Part shown: positions 7,775-13,973 of the stretch, one piece after another | Layout: each line of letters opens with the position of its first letter | Numbering within the stretch: the stretch's first letter is position 1 | IMG/VR virus record: IMGVR_UViG_3300025849_000188 | Coordinates: 1-26,029 of that record | Length of the DNA: 26,029 nucleotides | Strand: one strand, 5' to 3' | DNA from: a virus | Made by a program: the position numbers and the translations under genes | The notes under the pieces: generated by a model | What the model was told of the DNA's origin: nothing | Database searches by the model: none | What the model saw: the letters and a program-made list of their open reading frames with translations, nothing else

Positions 7775-7804
7775 GCCCCTACAAGAACTCAATCCTGTAG
7801 GGGC
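7775..7804 (-). promoter_or_regulatory. Intergenic hairpin between two replication-region genes
   Basis: Between the 59-aa gene and the 146-aa gene the minus strand reads GCCCCTACA, a 12-nt loop, then TGTAGGGGC: a perfect 9-bp stem. No U-tract follows, so it is a poor intrinsic terminator. A processing site or an mRNA-stabilising hairpin is more likely. It lies about 20 nt upstream of the 146-aa gene's ATG. Confidence 0.55.
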
Positions 7805-7812
7805 GGTATAAA

Positions 7813-7992
7813 TTATAGTAGTGTAATAGCTTGAAGTTCCTGTTCGGTACATTCAAATACTTTTACACCGTTTGAATAAAACTGATAGACACCGTCTTCG
7901 ACAGAGCCTTTATCACCTTCTATTCGTTGAAGCATAGTTTGGTCATCCCTTGTATACTTCAAAAGCCAGGTAAACCGACTAGAAGAGGTCAT
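7813..7992 (-). CDS. Small hypothetical protein (59 aa)
   Basis: I chose the ATG at 7992, which overlaps the last codons of the SSB gene (the SSB stop TAG lies inside this frame). This gives MTSSSRFTWLLKYTRDDQTM and a total of 59 residues. A second possible start is the ATG at 7935, with AAGGG upstream. The C-terminal half (VYQFYSNGVKVFECTEQELQ) looks like a small beta-hairpin plus helix. The function is unknown; coupling to the SSB gene is likely. Confidence 0.62.
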   Translation of the reverse strand: MTSSSRFTWLLKYTRDDQTMLQRIEGDKGSVEDGVYQFYSNGVKVFECTEQELQAITLL

Positions 7993-8488
7993 CTTCGTCA
8001 ACGTTGTTATCACCGAAAGAATCAGAGGCTGTAACAACTTCTGTTTCAGTTAGCTCAAAGTCATCGTCACGTGGAGCAGCTTCGTATAGCTTGTGTGTAG
8101 TAATCTGTACAGCCATTAGCATTGAAGCAACACCTTGGCGACCGCCTACATCGTAGTCATACTGGTATACACGTACGTTACCGACAGAACCGTGACCGAT
8201 AGTGTCTGGATCAATCTCTTTGAGTTGACCGTTAACTACTTTAACTGGATCTACTGGAGTTCCATCACGTTTCTTTGATTTCTTTTTAACAGTACATTTA
8301 AAGAAGGTGTTACCGTCTTTGTCTTCGTCTTTCTTGACGTTTAGGTTGGCATCTTTCCACTCTTGAGCGGTAGCTTTGTCGTGTGTACGGATTTGAATTT
8401 CCCAAGTAGGTTGATCTTTATCGAAAGTATCGTTTGGTTTACTTGGATTTAGTCGTGCCCACCATAGTTCTGCGTTTTTAATAATCAT
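7979..8488 (-). CDS. Single-stranded DNA-binding protein, T7 gp2.5-like
   Basis: The product (169 aa from the ATG at 8488) has a beta-rich body with many Lys and aromatic residues and an acidic C-terminal tail ending DEDDLF. This tail is the hallmark of phage and bacterial SSBs, which use an acidic tail with a terminal Phe to contact partner replication proteins. The mid-part (NGQLKEIDPDTIGHGSVGNV and a following YQYDY) fits the oligonucleotide-binding fold of gp2.5-like proteins. AAAGGAA sits 9 nt upstream of this ATG; a start at 8509 with AGGAC is also possible and would add 7 residues. It would coat ssDNA and stimulate the polymerase encoded downstream. Confidence 0.8.
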   Translation of the reverse strand: MIIKNAELWWARLNPSKPNDTFDKDQPTWEIQIRTHDKATAQEWKDANLNVKKDEDKDGNTFFKCTVKKKSKKRDGTPVDPVKVVNGQLKEIDPDTIGHGSVGNVRVYQYDYDVGGRQGVASMLMAVQITTHKLYEAAPRDDDFELTETEVVTASDSFGDNNVDEDDLF

Positions 8489-8513
8489 AATATTTGTTCC
8501 TTTTGTCATATTG

Positions 8514-8535
8514 TCCTACCTCATTTCGAGTAGGA
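8514..8535 (-). promoter_or_regulatory. Hairpin in the RNA polymerase-SSB intergenic region
   Basis: On the minus strand TCCTA-CTC, the loop GAAAT, GAG, one bulged G and TAGGA form an 8-bp stem with a single bulge. It lies just upstream of the SSB gene. No U-tract follows. It may be a processing or stabilising element. Its 3' part overlaps the Shine-Dalgarno site of the alternative SSB start at 8509, so folding could influence start choice. Confidence 0.45.
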
Positions 8536-8549
8536 TTCAGGTTGGTTTA

Positions 8550-8603
8550 ATTAGTTCCCTAAGATTTTCGGCGTAAATACCTCAAGAGAAATTAGGGGTT
8601 AAT
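8550..8603 (-). promoter_or_regulatory. Inverted repeat downstream of the RNA polymerase gene
   Basis: The minus strand has ATTAACCCCTAA, a 29-nt loop and TTAGGGAACTAAT, which pair over 12 bp with one bulged base and G-U pairs. It begins 11 nt after the RNA polymerase stop codon. Together with the neighbouring hairpin it fills the 126-nt gap before the SSB gene, where no gene is seen. In T7 the corresponding gap holds a terminator/processing site and promoters; the same role is plausible here. No copy of the 20-bp promoter-like repeat lies here. Confidence 0.45.
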
Positions 8604-8614
8604 GTAGATTTTGT

Positions 8615-11272
8615 TTATGAAAATGCAAACTCGTTTTCGAGAATAGCATCTACTTCTAGGTTACCAAGAGGGACATCAATGTCTTCTACTTGGAGTTCTT
8701 TCTTAAGATGTTCTAGAGGTTCTGATGAGTATAAGTCAACAAAGCAGTCTCTAACATACTTAAATAGGTTTTGCATATCAGTTGGATGACTACCGAATGA
8801 GTCGTGAACAGTAATAAGGTTAAAGCCGTTATCGCTGCACTTCATTTGAGTCATAGCCAAGTGAGCTGCATCGAGTGAGTGAATAACATTAGGAGAAGCA
8901 CCTTGGGCTTGTTTGCCTTTGATAATCTCTGGATACTCAATTACTCGTGTTCTTAGTTGTAGTCTGTCTTTACGATTAAGACCACCTTTGTCAAGTTCGT
9001 TATTATCGCCGTAGTGAGCATTGATTTTATCTCTACGACCTTGCATGTAATATTGTGATACAGGGAAGCCTGTTCCAGGTACACGCCATTGTAATACTTC
9101 ACCTCTTGATTCAGCACGATTACCGGCTTCCTCAAAGAGCTTAAGCATAGCCATAGGACGAGGAATAGCAACTTCACAGCCTGCATAAACCTTACGACCC
9201 ATATAAGCGCCCCACTTGTGTTCTAGTTCAAGTAGTAGCTCAATGTCATGTTTACGAGCATCTTTAATTTGTTGCTCGCCTAAGCCGTACTCAGTACCGC
9301 CGTATGGAAGTGTCATTACATTACGCTTAACAATCTTACGCTGTTCTTTCTTGTCTGTAATACGCATCCAGAAGACTTCTGAAATAACGGAATCAGCTTT
9401 CTCAAACAAAGCCCGATTATCTCTTTCTAGGTACTTAGAAATGTCTTTAACAGACTTTTTAAAGTAATCACGACCTACAGTGTTCATCCAGTTCATTGTA
9501 AGCTTATTTTTACGAATACGAGAGACGAGCTTGTTCGCCTTGTCTTCTTCCATAGTAAGCATAGCAAGAGGTACACGACCTTCAAGACGAGCCTTAGGTG
9601 CTGTCCGAAGTTTCAAGTGATAGAGCCGAGTAGTGATTCTATCAATCTCTGTTTCATCTTTCTTTTCTCGTTTACGTAGCGTATCAAGTTGAGATGTAAG
9701 AGAGGTAATCTCTGCTTTTAGTGCAAGGATATCCTCAATGTACTTGTTAGCAGCTACTTGTTGGTCAGCTGTTACATTAGCATTAAACTGTTTCCATACA
9801 GATTCAGCTACATAGGCATAGAGATCGCCGGCTACTTCATCACGTTCAGCTATAGTATCATCCATAAAGTTAGGTGTACGAGTTACATTAACTTGTTCGC
9901 CTGTATCCTCATCACGAGTAATAGCAGCTAGATGTTGACAGCCGTTGTTAGTACCGTCGATATACACTACAAACCCTGTTTCATATTCGAAAGGGTTAGT
10001 TAGAGTGTGAGCGTTGTAAATCTCCATAATAGTAGAGATGAACTGCCAAGGCTTATCTGCTGACATCCACCCTTTGTTATTAAAGGGATCGCCAGCCCAC
10101 TCAAGCCATGTATCAAGGTTCTTCTCTGCAAAGCTTACACGCTCATACAAAGCAATCTTATCGGTCTTTGCACCATCTTCTCTACCAGAGTTACCGGCCC
10201 AGTTATTAGCAGCATTAAGCAGAAGCCACTGATAGCCGTCTTTACCTAAAGGTTTTTGTTCTGCAGTGAGCAATAAGCCTTTTGCAGCATCTGTACCTTG
10301 TTCGTGCAGGTAGGCGGTTGCTGGATACTTACGACCACGGAAATCATAGTAATAAAGATGATAGAAAGCATTATCAGCAGGTATGGTAGCCTCATTGATT
10401 TCTCCTTTATCGTCTACAAGGTCTTGACCAGGGATATCACCCATAACCTTAGCTGTATGTAGAACAGAGGTTGCTTCACGTAGCTTACTTTCTTTAGCCT
10501 GAGGATTTGTCATCTCCCAGATATCACCGAAAGCGTCTTGTTCAGTACGTAAGGCCCACTCGAATAGTTCTGCTACATCCCAGTTAACTTTCCAGCCGAT
10601 CTTTTGAGACTGATTAACAGCATTAAAAAGAGTCGGGAAGTCTTCAGGGTTTAGGCTTTTGAGTATGTCTTGGTCGTTTGTTTTGATTAGCTTGAAGCCT
10701 GCATTCATAGACCCGTGCCAATCGTTATATGGTTCCTTTTGAGGATACTTATTACTTTCCTTAACGGGAATAGTCTCACGTAAACTTGTGAGCTTCCTAT
10801 CATCCTTAGAGAGGATAAAGTAATCGCTGTGTCCTTCTTTGTTTTTACCTCTAGTTTCGATACGCTCAACTAATCCTAACAATTCGAAGGAGTATAGAAT
10901 ATGCGCACCCATCTGTAAGGCGATAGATGTGTTTGTTGCAGTCTTGTAGATTGCTCGATGGTTACCTTGTAGGTATCCGTACCTCGTACGAGCTTTCTTT
11001 GCAAATGGCTGGCCAATCTTAAGTATGAGATCGCCCATGCGCACCTTATCTTCGCTATCTTTGTGGCCTTCACGGGTGTAAACGTAAACGCATTCAATAG
11101 CTCTGTTTAGTAGCTTGTCTAAGTCTTGTTGAGTTCTAGTAGCTAGCAGAATAAACTTACCTACTTGCTTTAGACCGTTTTCATAAGCTGGTTCTCGGCG
11201 ATGGCCGAAAGCCTCGAGCATAGCTCTCTTACGAATACTTACACCAAGCTCATGTCGAAGCTTTTTACTCAT
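8615..11272 (-). CDS. T7-type single-subunit RNA polymerase
   Basis: The start at 11272 has AAGGAG about 10 nt upstream and an ATGAGTAA overlap with the preceding gene, giving 885 residues (T7 gp1 is 883). Motif A is YIDGTNNGCQHLAA with D439. Motif B has R645, K649 and Y657 in RKIVKRNVMTLPYGG, matching T7 R627/K631/Y639. Motif C is VHDSFG with D824. The C-terminus ends EFAFS, like the T7 FAFA foot. Compared with T7, D439 lies about 98 residues earlier (shorter N-terminal region), while the motif A-B spacing is 210 instead of 94. The extra part is a charged, heptad-like segment around residues 508-565. The enzyme would transcribe phage genes from its own promoters. Confidence 0.97.
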   Translation of the reverse strand: MSKKLRHELGVSIRKRAMLEAFGHRREPAYENGLKQVGKFILLATRTQQDLDKLLNRAIECVYVYTREGHKDSEDKVRMGDLILKIGQPFAKKARTRYGYLQGNHRAIYKTATNTSIALQMGAHILYSFELLGLVERIETRGKNKEGHSDYFILSKDDRKLTSLRETIPVKESNKYPQKEPYNDWHGSMNAGFKLIKTNDQDILKSLNPEDFPTLFNAVNQSQKIGWKVNWDVAELFEWALRTEQDAFGDIWEMTNPQAKESKLREATSVLHTAKVMGDIPGQDLVDDKGEINEATIPADNAFYHLYYYDFRGRKYPATAYLHEQGTDAAKGLLLTAEQKPLGKDGYQWLLLNAANNWAGNSGREDGAKTDKIALYERVSFAEKNLDTWLEWAGDPFNNKGWMSADKPWQFISTIMEIYNAHTLTNPFEYETGFVVYIDGTNNGCQHLAAITRDEDTGEQVNVTRTPNFMDDTIAERDEVAGDLYAYVAESVWKQFNANVTADQQVAANKYIEDILALKAEITSLTSQLDTLRKREKKDETEIDRITTRLYHLKLRTAPKARLEGRVPLAMLTMEEDKANKLVSRIRKNKLTMNWMNTVGRDYFKKSVKDISKYLERDNRALFEKADSVISEVFWMRITDKKEQRKIVKRNVMTLPYGGTEYGLGEQQIKDARKHDIELLLELEHKWGAYMGRKVYAGCEVAIPRPMAMLKLFEEAGNRAESRGEVLQWRVPGTGFPVSQYYMQGRRDKINAHYGDNNELDKGGLNRKDRLQLRTRVIEYPEIIKGKQAQGASPNVIHSLDAAHLAMTQMKCSDNGFNLITVHDSFGSHPTDMQNLFKYVRDCFVDLYSSEPLEHLKKELQVEDIDVPLGNLEVDAILENEFAFS

Positions 11273-11672
11273 CCTCGTTGTCTCCTTTAGGTGCATTTTC
11301 AGACCAGTCTTTTAGCATTTCGTGAAATACTTGTACTGCTTCATCATCTGTCCTAAAGGGAGGAGTTAGACCCATAGCATCGACTTCCTTGTTAGTAAGC
11401 GGACGTTCTTTTCGCTCACCTTCAGGAACCGGTACAGAAACAACTTCTCGGACTTGCTTGACTGGCTTGTGGCCGGCTCTGATAAAGTCTACAATAAAGT
11501 TAATGTCAGCATTACCATCTTTGTACTTAACTACAATGAAGTCATCCTGCTTATTTCCGTATGCCATAGTATTCCATAAAGCCATAGCAGCCTTATGTGT
11601 TTTTCTCATATTAACCATTTCAGGTTCTCGACCTAGTTTGATAATACGAAATTCGATTTTTGGTTTACTCAT
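11265..11672 (-). CDS. Hypothetical protein upstream of RNA polymerase (135 aa)
   Basis: I chose the ATG at 11672 because GGGGGAAA stands just upstream. The frame is open to another ATG at 11684. The 135-residue product is charged, with a beta-like start (KIEFRIIKLGREPEMVNMR), a central KYKDGNADINFIVDFIRAGH stretch and an acidic tail. It overlaps the polymerase gene by 8 nt (ATGAGTAA), so the two are translationally coupled. Its function is unknown; a role in early takeover or in modulating the polymerase is possible from context alone. Confidence 0.72.
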   Translation of the reverse strand: MSKPKIEFRIIKLGREPEMVNMRKTHKAAMALWNTMAYGNKQDDFIVVKYKDGNADINFIVDFIRAGHKPVKQVREVVSVPVPEGERKERPLTNKEVDAMGLTPPFRTDDEAVQVFHEMLKDWSENAPKGDNEDE

Positions 11673-11724
11673 AGTTTCCCCCATCTGGGTACGTGACTAC
11701 TGCCACGCTATTTTGAGTTGATTG

Positions 11725-11774
11725 AAAAAAAAAATTGGGAGTTGAATGCCCCCTGACGTCACCTTTTTACTCCC
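11725..11774 (-). terminator. Possible alternative terminator hairpin with U10 tract
   Basis: On the minus strand GGGAGT (11774-11769) can pair with ACTCCC (11742-11737), followed at once by AA and ten T residues (11734-11725). This has the form of an intrinsic terminator, though with a weak 6-bp stem and a 26-nt loop that contains the palindrome TGACGTCA. The same GGGAGT is also the start of the 3' arm of the much longer stem at 11746-11858, so the two folds compete. Confidence 0.45.
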
Positions 11775-11858
11775 TATACAGGGATACTCTAATATCTACT
11801 GAAACAGTAAATAAAAGAACACTCCCGAAGGAGGTAAAAAAGTGACGCCAGGGGGCAT
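11746..11858 (-). promoter_or_regulatory. Long (about 29-bp) RNA stem in the RNA polymerase leader
   Basis: The minus strand has arms at 11858-11830 (ATGCCCCCTGGCGTCAC, T6, ACCTCC) and 11774-11746 that pair over 29 positions with three G-U pairs and one mismatch. The three wobbles pair only as minus-strand RNA (they are A-C on the other strand), so the sequence is kept as an RNA fold in the direction of transcription. The 55-nt interior contains a CTCC-TTCG-GGAG mini-hairpin, ACTG-TTT-CAGT and TCCCT-GTAT-AGGGA. It could be an RNase III site, as in T7 early mRNA, or a regulatory switch for RNA polymerase expression. No gene lies in 11673-11867. Confidence 0.75.
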
Positions 11859-11867
11859 CGGGATCAC

Positions 11868-12008
11868 TTAAGAAGCAATCCCATATTTATCAAAAAGATC
11901 CTCAGCTTGAGCTGTAGGATAAGCGCCTTCATTAGAAGGTGCAGGTGTTTCCTCAGTAAGAGGGTTACGTGTGTGTACAACGCCGTTATTATCAATAAAA
12001 TAGTTCAT
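11868..12008 (-). CDS. Small hypothetical protein (46 aa)
   Basis: A 46-codon gene with GGAG 7 nt before its ATG (GGAGAAAACTGATG). It reads MNYFIDNNGVVHTRNPLTEE, then a Pro/Ala/Glu-rich part and a C-terminal EDLFDKYGIAS. Soluble and acidic, it has no recognised motif. It is the last gene of the small-gene cassette before the structured leader of the RNA polymerase operon. Confidence 0.72.
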   Translation of the reverse strand: MNYFIDNNGVVHTRNPLTEETPAPSNEGAYPTAQAEDLFDKYGIAS

Positions 12009-12032
12009 CAGTTTTCTCCAAGTTTAAATAGA

Positions 12033-12212
12033 TTAAGATTTGATTTCGATTTTTACGCATTCATATTTAACAGAATAACCTTGTGATTCAGAGGTCATTT
12101 GTTTTGCTGATTTCCAAACATTACATTCAGATTGAGTCAAATAGTTACCCTCAACAATAGGTTGAGCGAGTGTATTCCAAACAGAAAGTAATATAAAGGT
12201 TGTTTTAATCAT
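12033..12212 (-). CDS. Small exported protein (59 aa)
   Basis: A 59-codon gene. The N-terminus MIKTTFILLSVWNTLA looks like a signal peptide, leaving a mature part of about 43 residues with two Cys (C30 and C51) that could form a disulphide in the periplasm. The Shine-Dalgarno site is weak (GTGAGA). The start is 10 nt after the stop of the 54-aa membrane protein gene. No family is recognised. Confidence 0.65.
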   Translation of the reverse strand: MIKTTFILLSVWNTLAQPIVEGNYLTQSECNVWKSAKQMTSESQGYSVKYECVKIEIKS

Positions 12213-12221
12213 AATAGTATC

Positions 12222-12386
12222 TCACATAAAGTGCAGCAATTCAGCTGCAATAAAAATAATGCTACCTGCCATTAGGCTGATAGCTATTTGTTGCCATATA
12301 TCTTTAACGTTGATAGCTAAAAATCCTAAGGCTATACTAATAATAATCAGTACATAAAAGACGTGCATATAGTGGAATTCTTCCAT
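12222..12386 (-). CDS. Small two-span membrane protein (54 aa)
   Basis: This 54-residue product has two hydrophobic helices: residues 8-25 (HVFYVLIIISIALGFLAI) and 33-51 (IAISLMAGSIIFIAAELLH), joined by a short polar loop NVKDIWQQ. It starts one base after the stop of the coiled-coil gene (TAAGATG), with AAAGG upstream. Two-span small proteins include class II holins, but its place near early genes argues equally for a host-envelope effector. Confidence 0.72.
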   Translation of the reverse strand: MEEFHYMHVFYVLIIISIALGFLAINVKDIWQQIAISLMAGSIIFIAAELLHFM

Positions 12387-12387
12387 C

Positions 12388-12600
12388 TTATAGAGCCTTT
12401 AACTGGGTTACATAAGTCATTTTAGACTCATTTAGCTTTGTGATTTCTTTGTAAAGCATATCACGGTTTTTATAAGCAATGCGCTTTTCAGCACCATTAG
12501 TGCTTTTAATTGCATTATCATACTCTTTAATCTTTTCAAACTTATTAAAAATTTCTACTTTAAGAGCTTTAATAGCCTTGTAATATTGTCCTTTAGTCAT
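12388..12600 (-). CDS. Small coiled-coil protein (70 aa)
   Basis: The 70-residue product is highly charged, rich in Lys/Glu, and predicted helical almost throughout (MTKGQYYKAIKALKVEIFNK and beyond), with hydrophobic residues at heptad-like spacing. AAGGAG lies about 11 nt before the ATG. It follows the 25-aa microprotein gene and is tightly linked to the next gene. The function is unknown. Confidence 0.75.
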   Translation of the reverse strand: MTKGQYYKAIKALKVEIFNKFEKIKEYDNAIKSTNGAEKRIAYKNRDMLYKEITKLNESKMTYVTQLKAL

Positions 12601-12628
12601 AATAACTTCTCTCCTTTATAAGTATAGA

Positions 12629-12706
12629 TTAAGCAAAATAAACCATTTGAAGATACACGAGGGCAGCTACAAATGAAATTAATACAAATTTAAATGTTTC
12701 AGACAT
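12629..12706 (-). CDS. Membrane microprotein (25 aa)
   Basis: A 25-codon gene with an excellent Shine-Dalgarno site (AAAGGAG, 6 nt before ATG). The product is MSETFKFVLISFVAALVYLQ plus MVYFA: one hydrophobic helix with almost no soluble part. It is the first gene downstream of hammerhead ribozyme 1, so it would be the first gene on the downstream cleavage product. Confidence 0.72.
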   Translation of the reverse strand: MSETFKFVLISFVAALVYLQMVYFA

Positions 12707-12738
12707 AAATGTCTCCTTTACAAAAGGTTGAATAAGAC

Positions 12739-12797
12739 CTATCTCATCAGTGCCGGTAGGTCAGTTCCGACAGACCCTCCGTAGAGGGTTTCGATAG
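12739..12797 (-). ncRNA. Type II hammerhead ribozyme, copy 1
   Basis: On the minus strand, 5' to 3': stem II 5' side CTATC (12797-12793), GAAA (12792-12789), stem III CCCTC-TACG-GAGGG (12788-12775), U16.1 and C17 (12774-12773), stem I TGTCGG, a 10-nt loop, CCGGCA (12772-12751), the core CTGATGA (12750-12744), and stem II 3' side GATAG (12743-12739). All invariant core bases are present, A15.1 pairs with U16.1, and the cleavage triplet is GTC, so cleavage is expected between 12773 and 12772. Stems I and III are closed by loops and stem II is open, which defines type II. The element starts at the base after the TAA of the upstream 69-aa gene. Confidence 0.93.
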
Positions 12798-13007
12798 TTA
12801 ACACATTTCCCAGATATTGCTCTCGTTTGTTACAACGAGTTGATAACCAGGATCGGTTTGAAAAAGCTCACACTTAGTTGTGTAAGTACCTTCACCATCT
12901 CCATCGTGATCTTCTCCAATTTGAAGTTCTTCTCGTTCCATGTATTCCATGACCTCGATAATGTTTTCAAATTGAATAGTCTCGACTTCTTTAGTATATA
13001 CACTCAT
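12798..13007 (-). CDS. Acidic hypothetical protein (69 aa)
   Basis: I chose the ATG at 13007 (GAGGTG 5 nt upstream), giving MSVYTKEVETIQFENIIEVM and 69 residues; the longer frame to 13019 adds only MRCI. It is strongly acidic, with a central EDHDGDGEGT stretch that might bind a cation, and ends in EMC. Its TAA stop abuts hammerhead ribozyme 1. The function is unknown. Confidence 0.72.
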   Translation of the reverse strand: MSVYTKEVETIQFENIIEVMEYMEREELQIGEDHDGDGEGTYTTKCELFQTDPGYQLVVTNESNIWEMC

Positions 13008-13015
13008 GATACACC

Positions 13016-13273
13016 TCAATCGTTAGAGTGTTTTTTCCAAGACTTACGCATTTTATTGCAGTCTCGAATACCAACATCCATGCATACTTCAAACATAGTT
13101 TTAGTAGCATGAAACTTACCACGAATTTCCATCATAGTCATTTCATGGTGCCACATCAGAAAACCAGCATTGAAAACCGCTGCAATAAGCAACGCATAAC
13201 TTTGCCATACGATTAACCGAATTGGTGAAATAATCCGCGCATATACCCGTTTATTTTTCTTGCGTTTTGCCAT
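13016..13273 (-). CDS. Small basic membrane protein (85 aa)
   Basis: The second of two tandem ATGs (13276, 13273) is preferred, with GGAG 7 nt upstream. The 85-residue product starts MAKRKKNKR, then has one hydrophobic helix (about residues 17-39, SPIRLIVWQSYALLIAAVFN onward), and ends in a basic region with two Cys. A type II membrane orientation, with the basic N-terminus inside, is likely. It overlaps the preceding 42-aa gene by 23 nt. Confidence 0.7.
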   Translation of the reverse strand: MAKRKKNKRVYARIISPIRLIVWQSYALLIAAVFNAGFLMWHHEMTMMEIRGKFHATKTMFEVCMDVGIRDCNKMRKSWKKHSND

Positions 13274-13379
13274 CATTTAGCTCCACATATTTATAATTGT
13301 AATTCATAAAACGATCCCATGCTTTTTGCTCAAGCGGAGATCGCTTTGGTTTAAATAAATTTTTAATAAATGCAAACAT
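13251..13379 (-). CDS. Small hypothetical protein (42 aa)
   Basis: A 42-codon gene with AAAGGTG about 5 nt before the ATG. It reads MFAFIKNLFKPKRSPLEQKA and continues to NYKYVELNDGKTQEK. The N-terminal amphipathic FAFIKNLFKPK could touch the membrane. Its end overlaps the start of the next gene by 23 nt. No motif is recognised. Confidence 0.65.
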   Translation of the reverse strand: MFAFIKNLFKPKRSPLEQKAWDRFMNYNYKYVELNDGKTQEK

Positions 13380-13388
13380 ATCACACCT

Positions 13389-13679
13389 TTAAAATTTGAA
13401 CGAAACTTCAACCTTTCGCTCTTCTATAATTTTTGCTACAGTAAGAAATGTAGCAGTTCGATTAAGAGTTTCTTCTGAGAAATTTCTTTTCAGGTAGCTC
13501 TTAACTTTACGCTTAGTCCAATCTTCATCGTAGACTTCACGTTCTAGTACTGGACCCGTGTACTCGTAGTTTACAGGTTCAGCTTTTGCATAAGATGCTG
13601 ACATAAATATCAACATTACAATTAAAATGCCACAAAGACGATTAAGAAACTTTGAGGCGTATTCAACAAAATTTTCCAT
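13389..13679 (-). CDS. Small exported protein (96 aa)
   Basis: The ATG at 13679 is preferred (GAAGGAT upstream, just after the stop of the preceding gene); the longer frame to 13718 would run inside that gene. Residues 18-33 (CGILIVMLIFMSASYA) plus KA form a signal-peptide-like segment with a likely cleavage after AKA. The mature part of about 62 residues is basic and helical. It is probably periplasmic; the function is unknown. Confidence 0.7.
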   Translation of the reverse strand: MENFVEYASKFLNRLCGILIVMLIFMSASYAKAEPVNYEYTGPVLEREVYDEDWTKRKVKSYLKRNFSEETLNRTATFLTVAKIIEERKVEVSFKF

Positions 13680-13686
13680 TCTTAAA

Positions 13687-13824
13687 TTATCCTTCGTTAA
13701 TAGTTTTTTGCTGACCATCTTTCATAGTAACATAAAATACTGTTTGACCTTGTTCGGTAACAGTAAGTGTGAAACCTTTGATGTAGCCTTGACGACGAAG
13801 TTCGTTTAAAATTTGAATGCTCAT
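13687..13824 (-). CDS. Small hypothetical protein (45 aa)
   Basis: A 45-codon gene with AAAGGAG 7 nt before its ATG. The product begins MSIQILNELRRQGYIKGFTL, followed by beta-hairpin-like VTEQGQTVFYVTMKDGQ and a short tail. The helix-then-hairpin layout could be a tiny winged-helix-like fold, which is speculative. It is the second gene after the first small promoter-like repeat. Confidence 0.7.
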   Translation of the reverse strand: MSIQILNELRRQGYIKGFTLTVTEQGQTVFYVTMKDGQQKTINEG

Positions 13825-13852
13825 TTTGAGTCTCCTTTAAGAGGGTGTAAAG

Positions 13853-13915
13853 TTAAATATTGTGAATTATCGTTAAGATAAACCACATAATCATTATGGA
13901 ATTGAAAGTAGCCAT
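13853..13915 (-). CDS. Membrane microprotein (20 aa)
   Basis: A 20-codon gene reading MATFNSIMIMWFILTIIHNI, almost entirely one hydrophobic helix. AAAGGAG lies 6 nt before the ATG, and the promoter-like repeat at 13930-13949 is just 14 nt upstream. The strong ribosome site placed right behind a promoter-like element is the main argument that it is translated. Confidence 0.62.
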   Translation of the reverse strand: MATFNSIMIMWFILTIIHNI

Positions 13916-13929
13916 TGTAACTCCTTTAG

Positions 13930-13949
13930 GTTATTCCATATAAGAAAGG
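13930..13949 (-). promoter_or_regulatory. Promoter-like 20-bp repeat, copy A
   Basis: The minus strand reads CCTTTCTTATATGGAATAAC, identical over 20 bases to copy B at 14415-14434 and found nowhere else intact in the window. Both copies are intergenic and precede a ribosome site. The TATATGGA part resembles the TATAGGGA initiation region of T7-class promoters. No convincing sigma-70 -35 box lies 17 nt upstream of TATATG. Initiation near GGAATAAC would leave a leader of only about 20 nt before the 20-aa gene. Phage polymerase promoter is the preferred reading; a host promoter or an operator is possible. Confidence 0.6.
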
Positions 13950-13973
13950 TAATTTTCCCATCTTTTTTCTAGC

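Noticed and set aside
9195-9210. CTTATATGGG inside the RNA polymerase gene as another promoter copy
   Set aside because: Only about ten bases match the 20-bp repeat and it is within conserved coding sequence.
12005-12011. CTGATGA on the minus strand at 12005-12011
   Set aside because: It is the spacer and start codon of the 46-aa gene; no hammerhead helices form around it.
12775-12790. CCCTC-CGTA-GAGGG-TT on the plus strand as a terminator
   Set aside because: There are no plus-strand genes to terminate, and the hairpin is fully explained as stem III of the hammerhead on the other strand.
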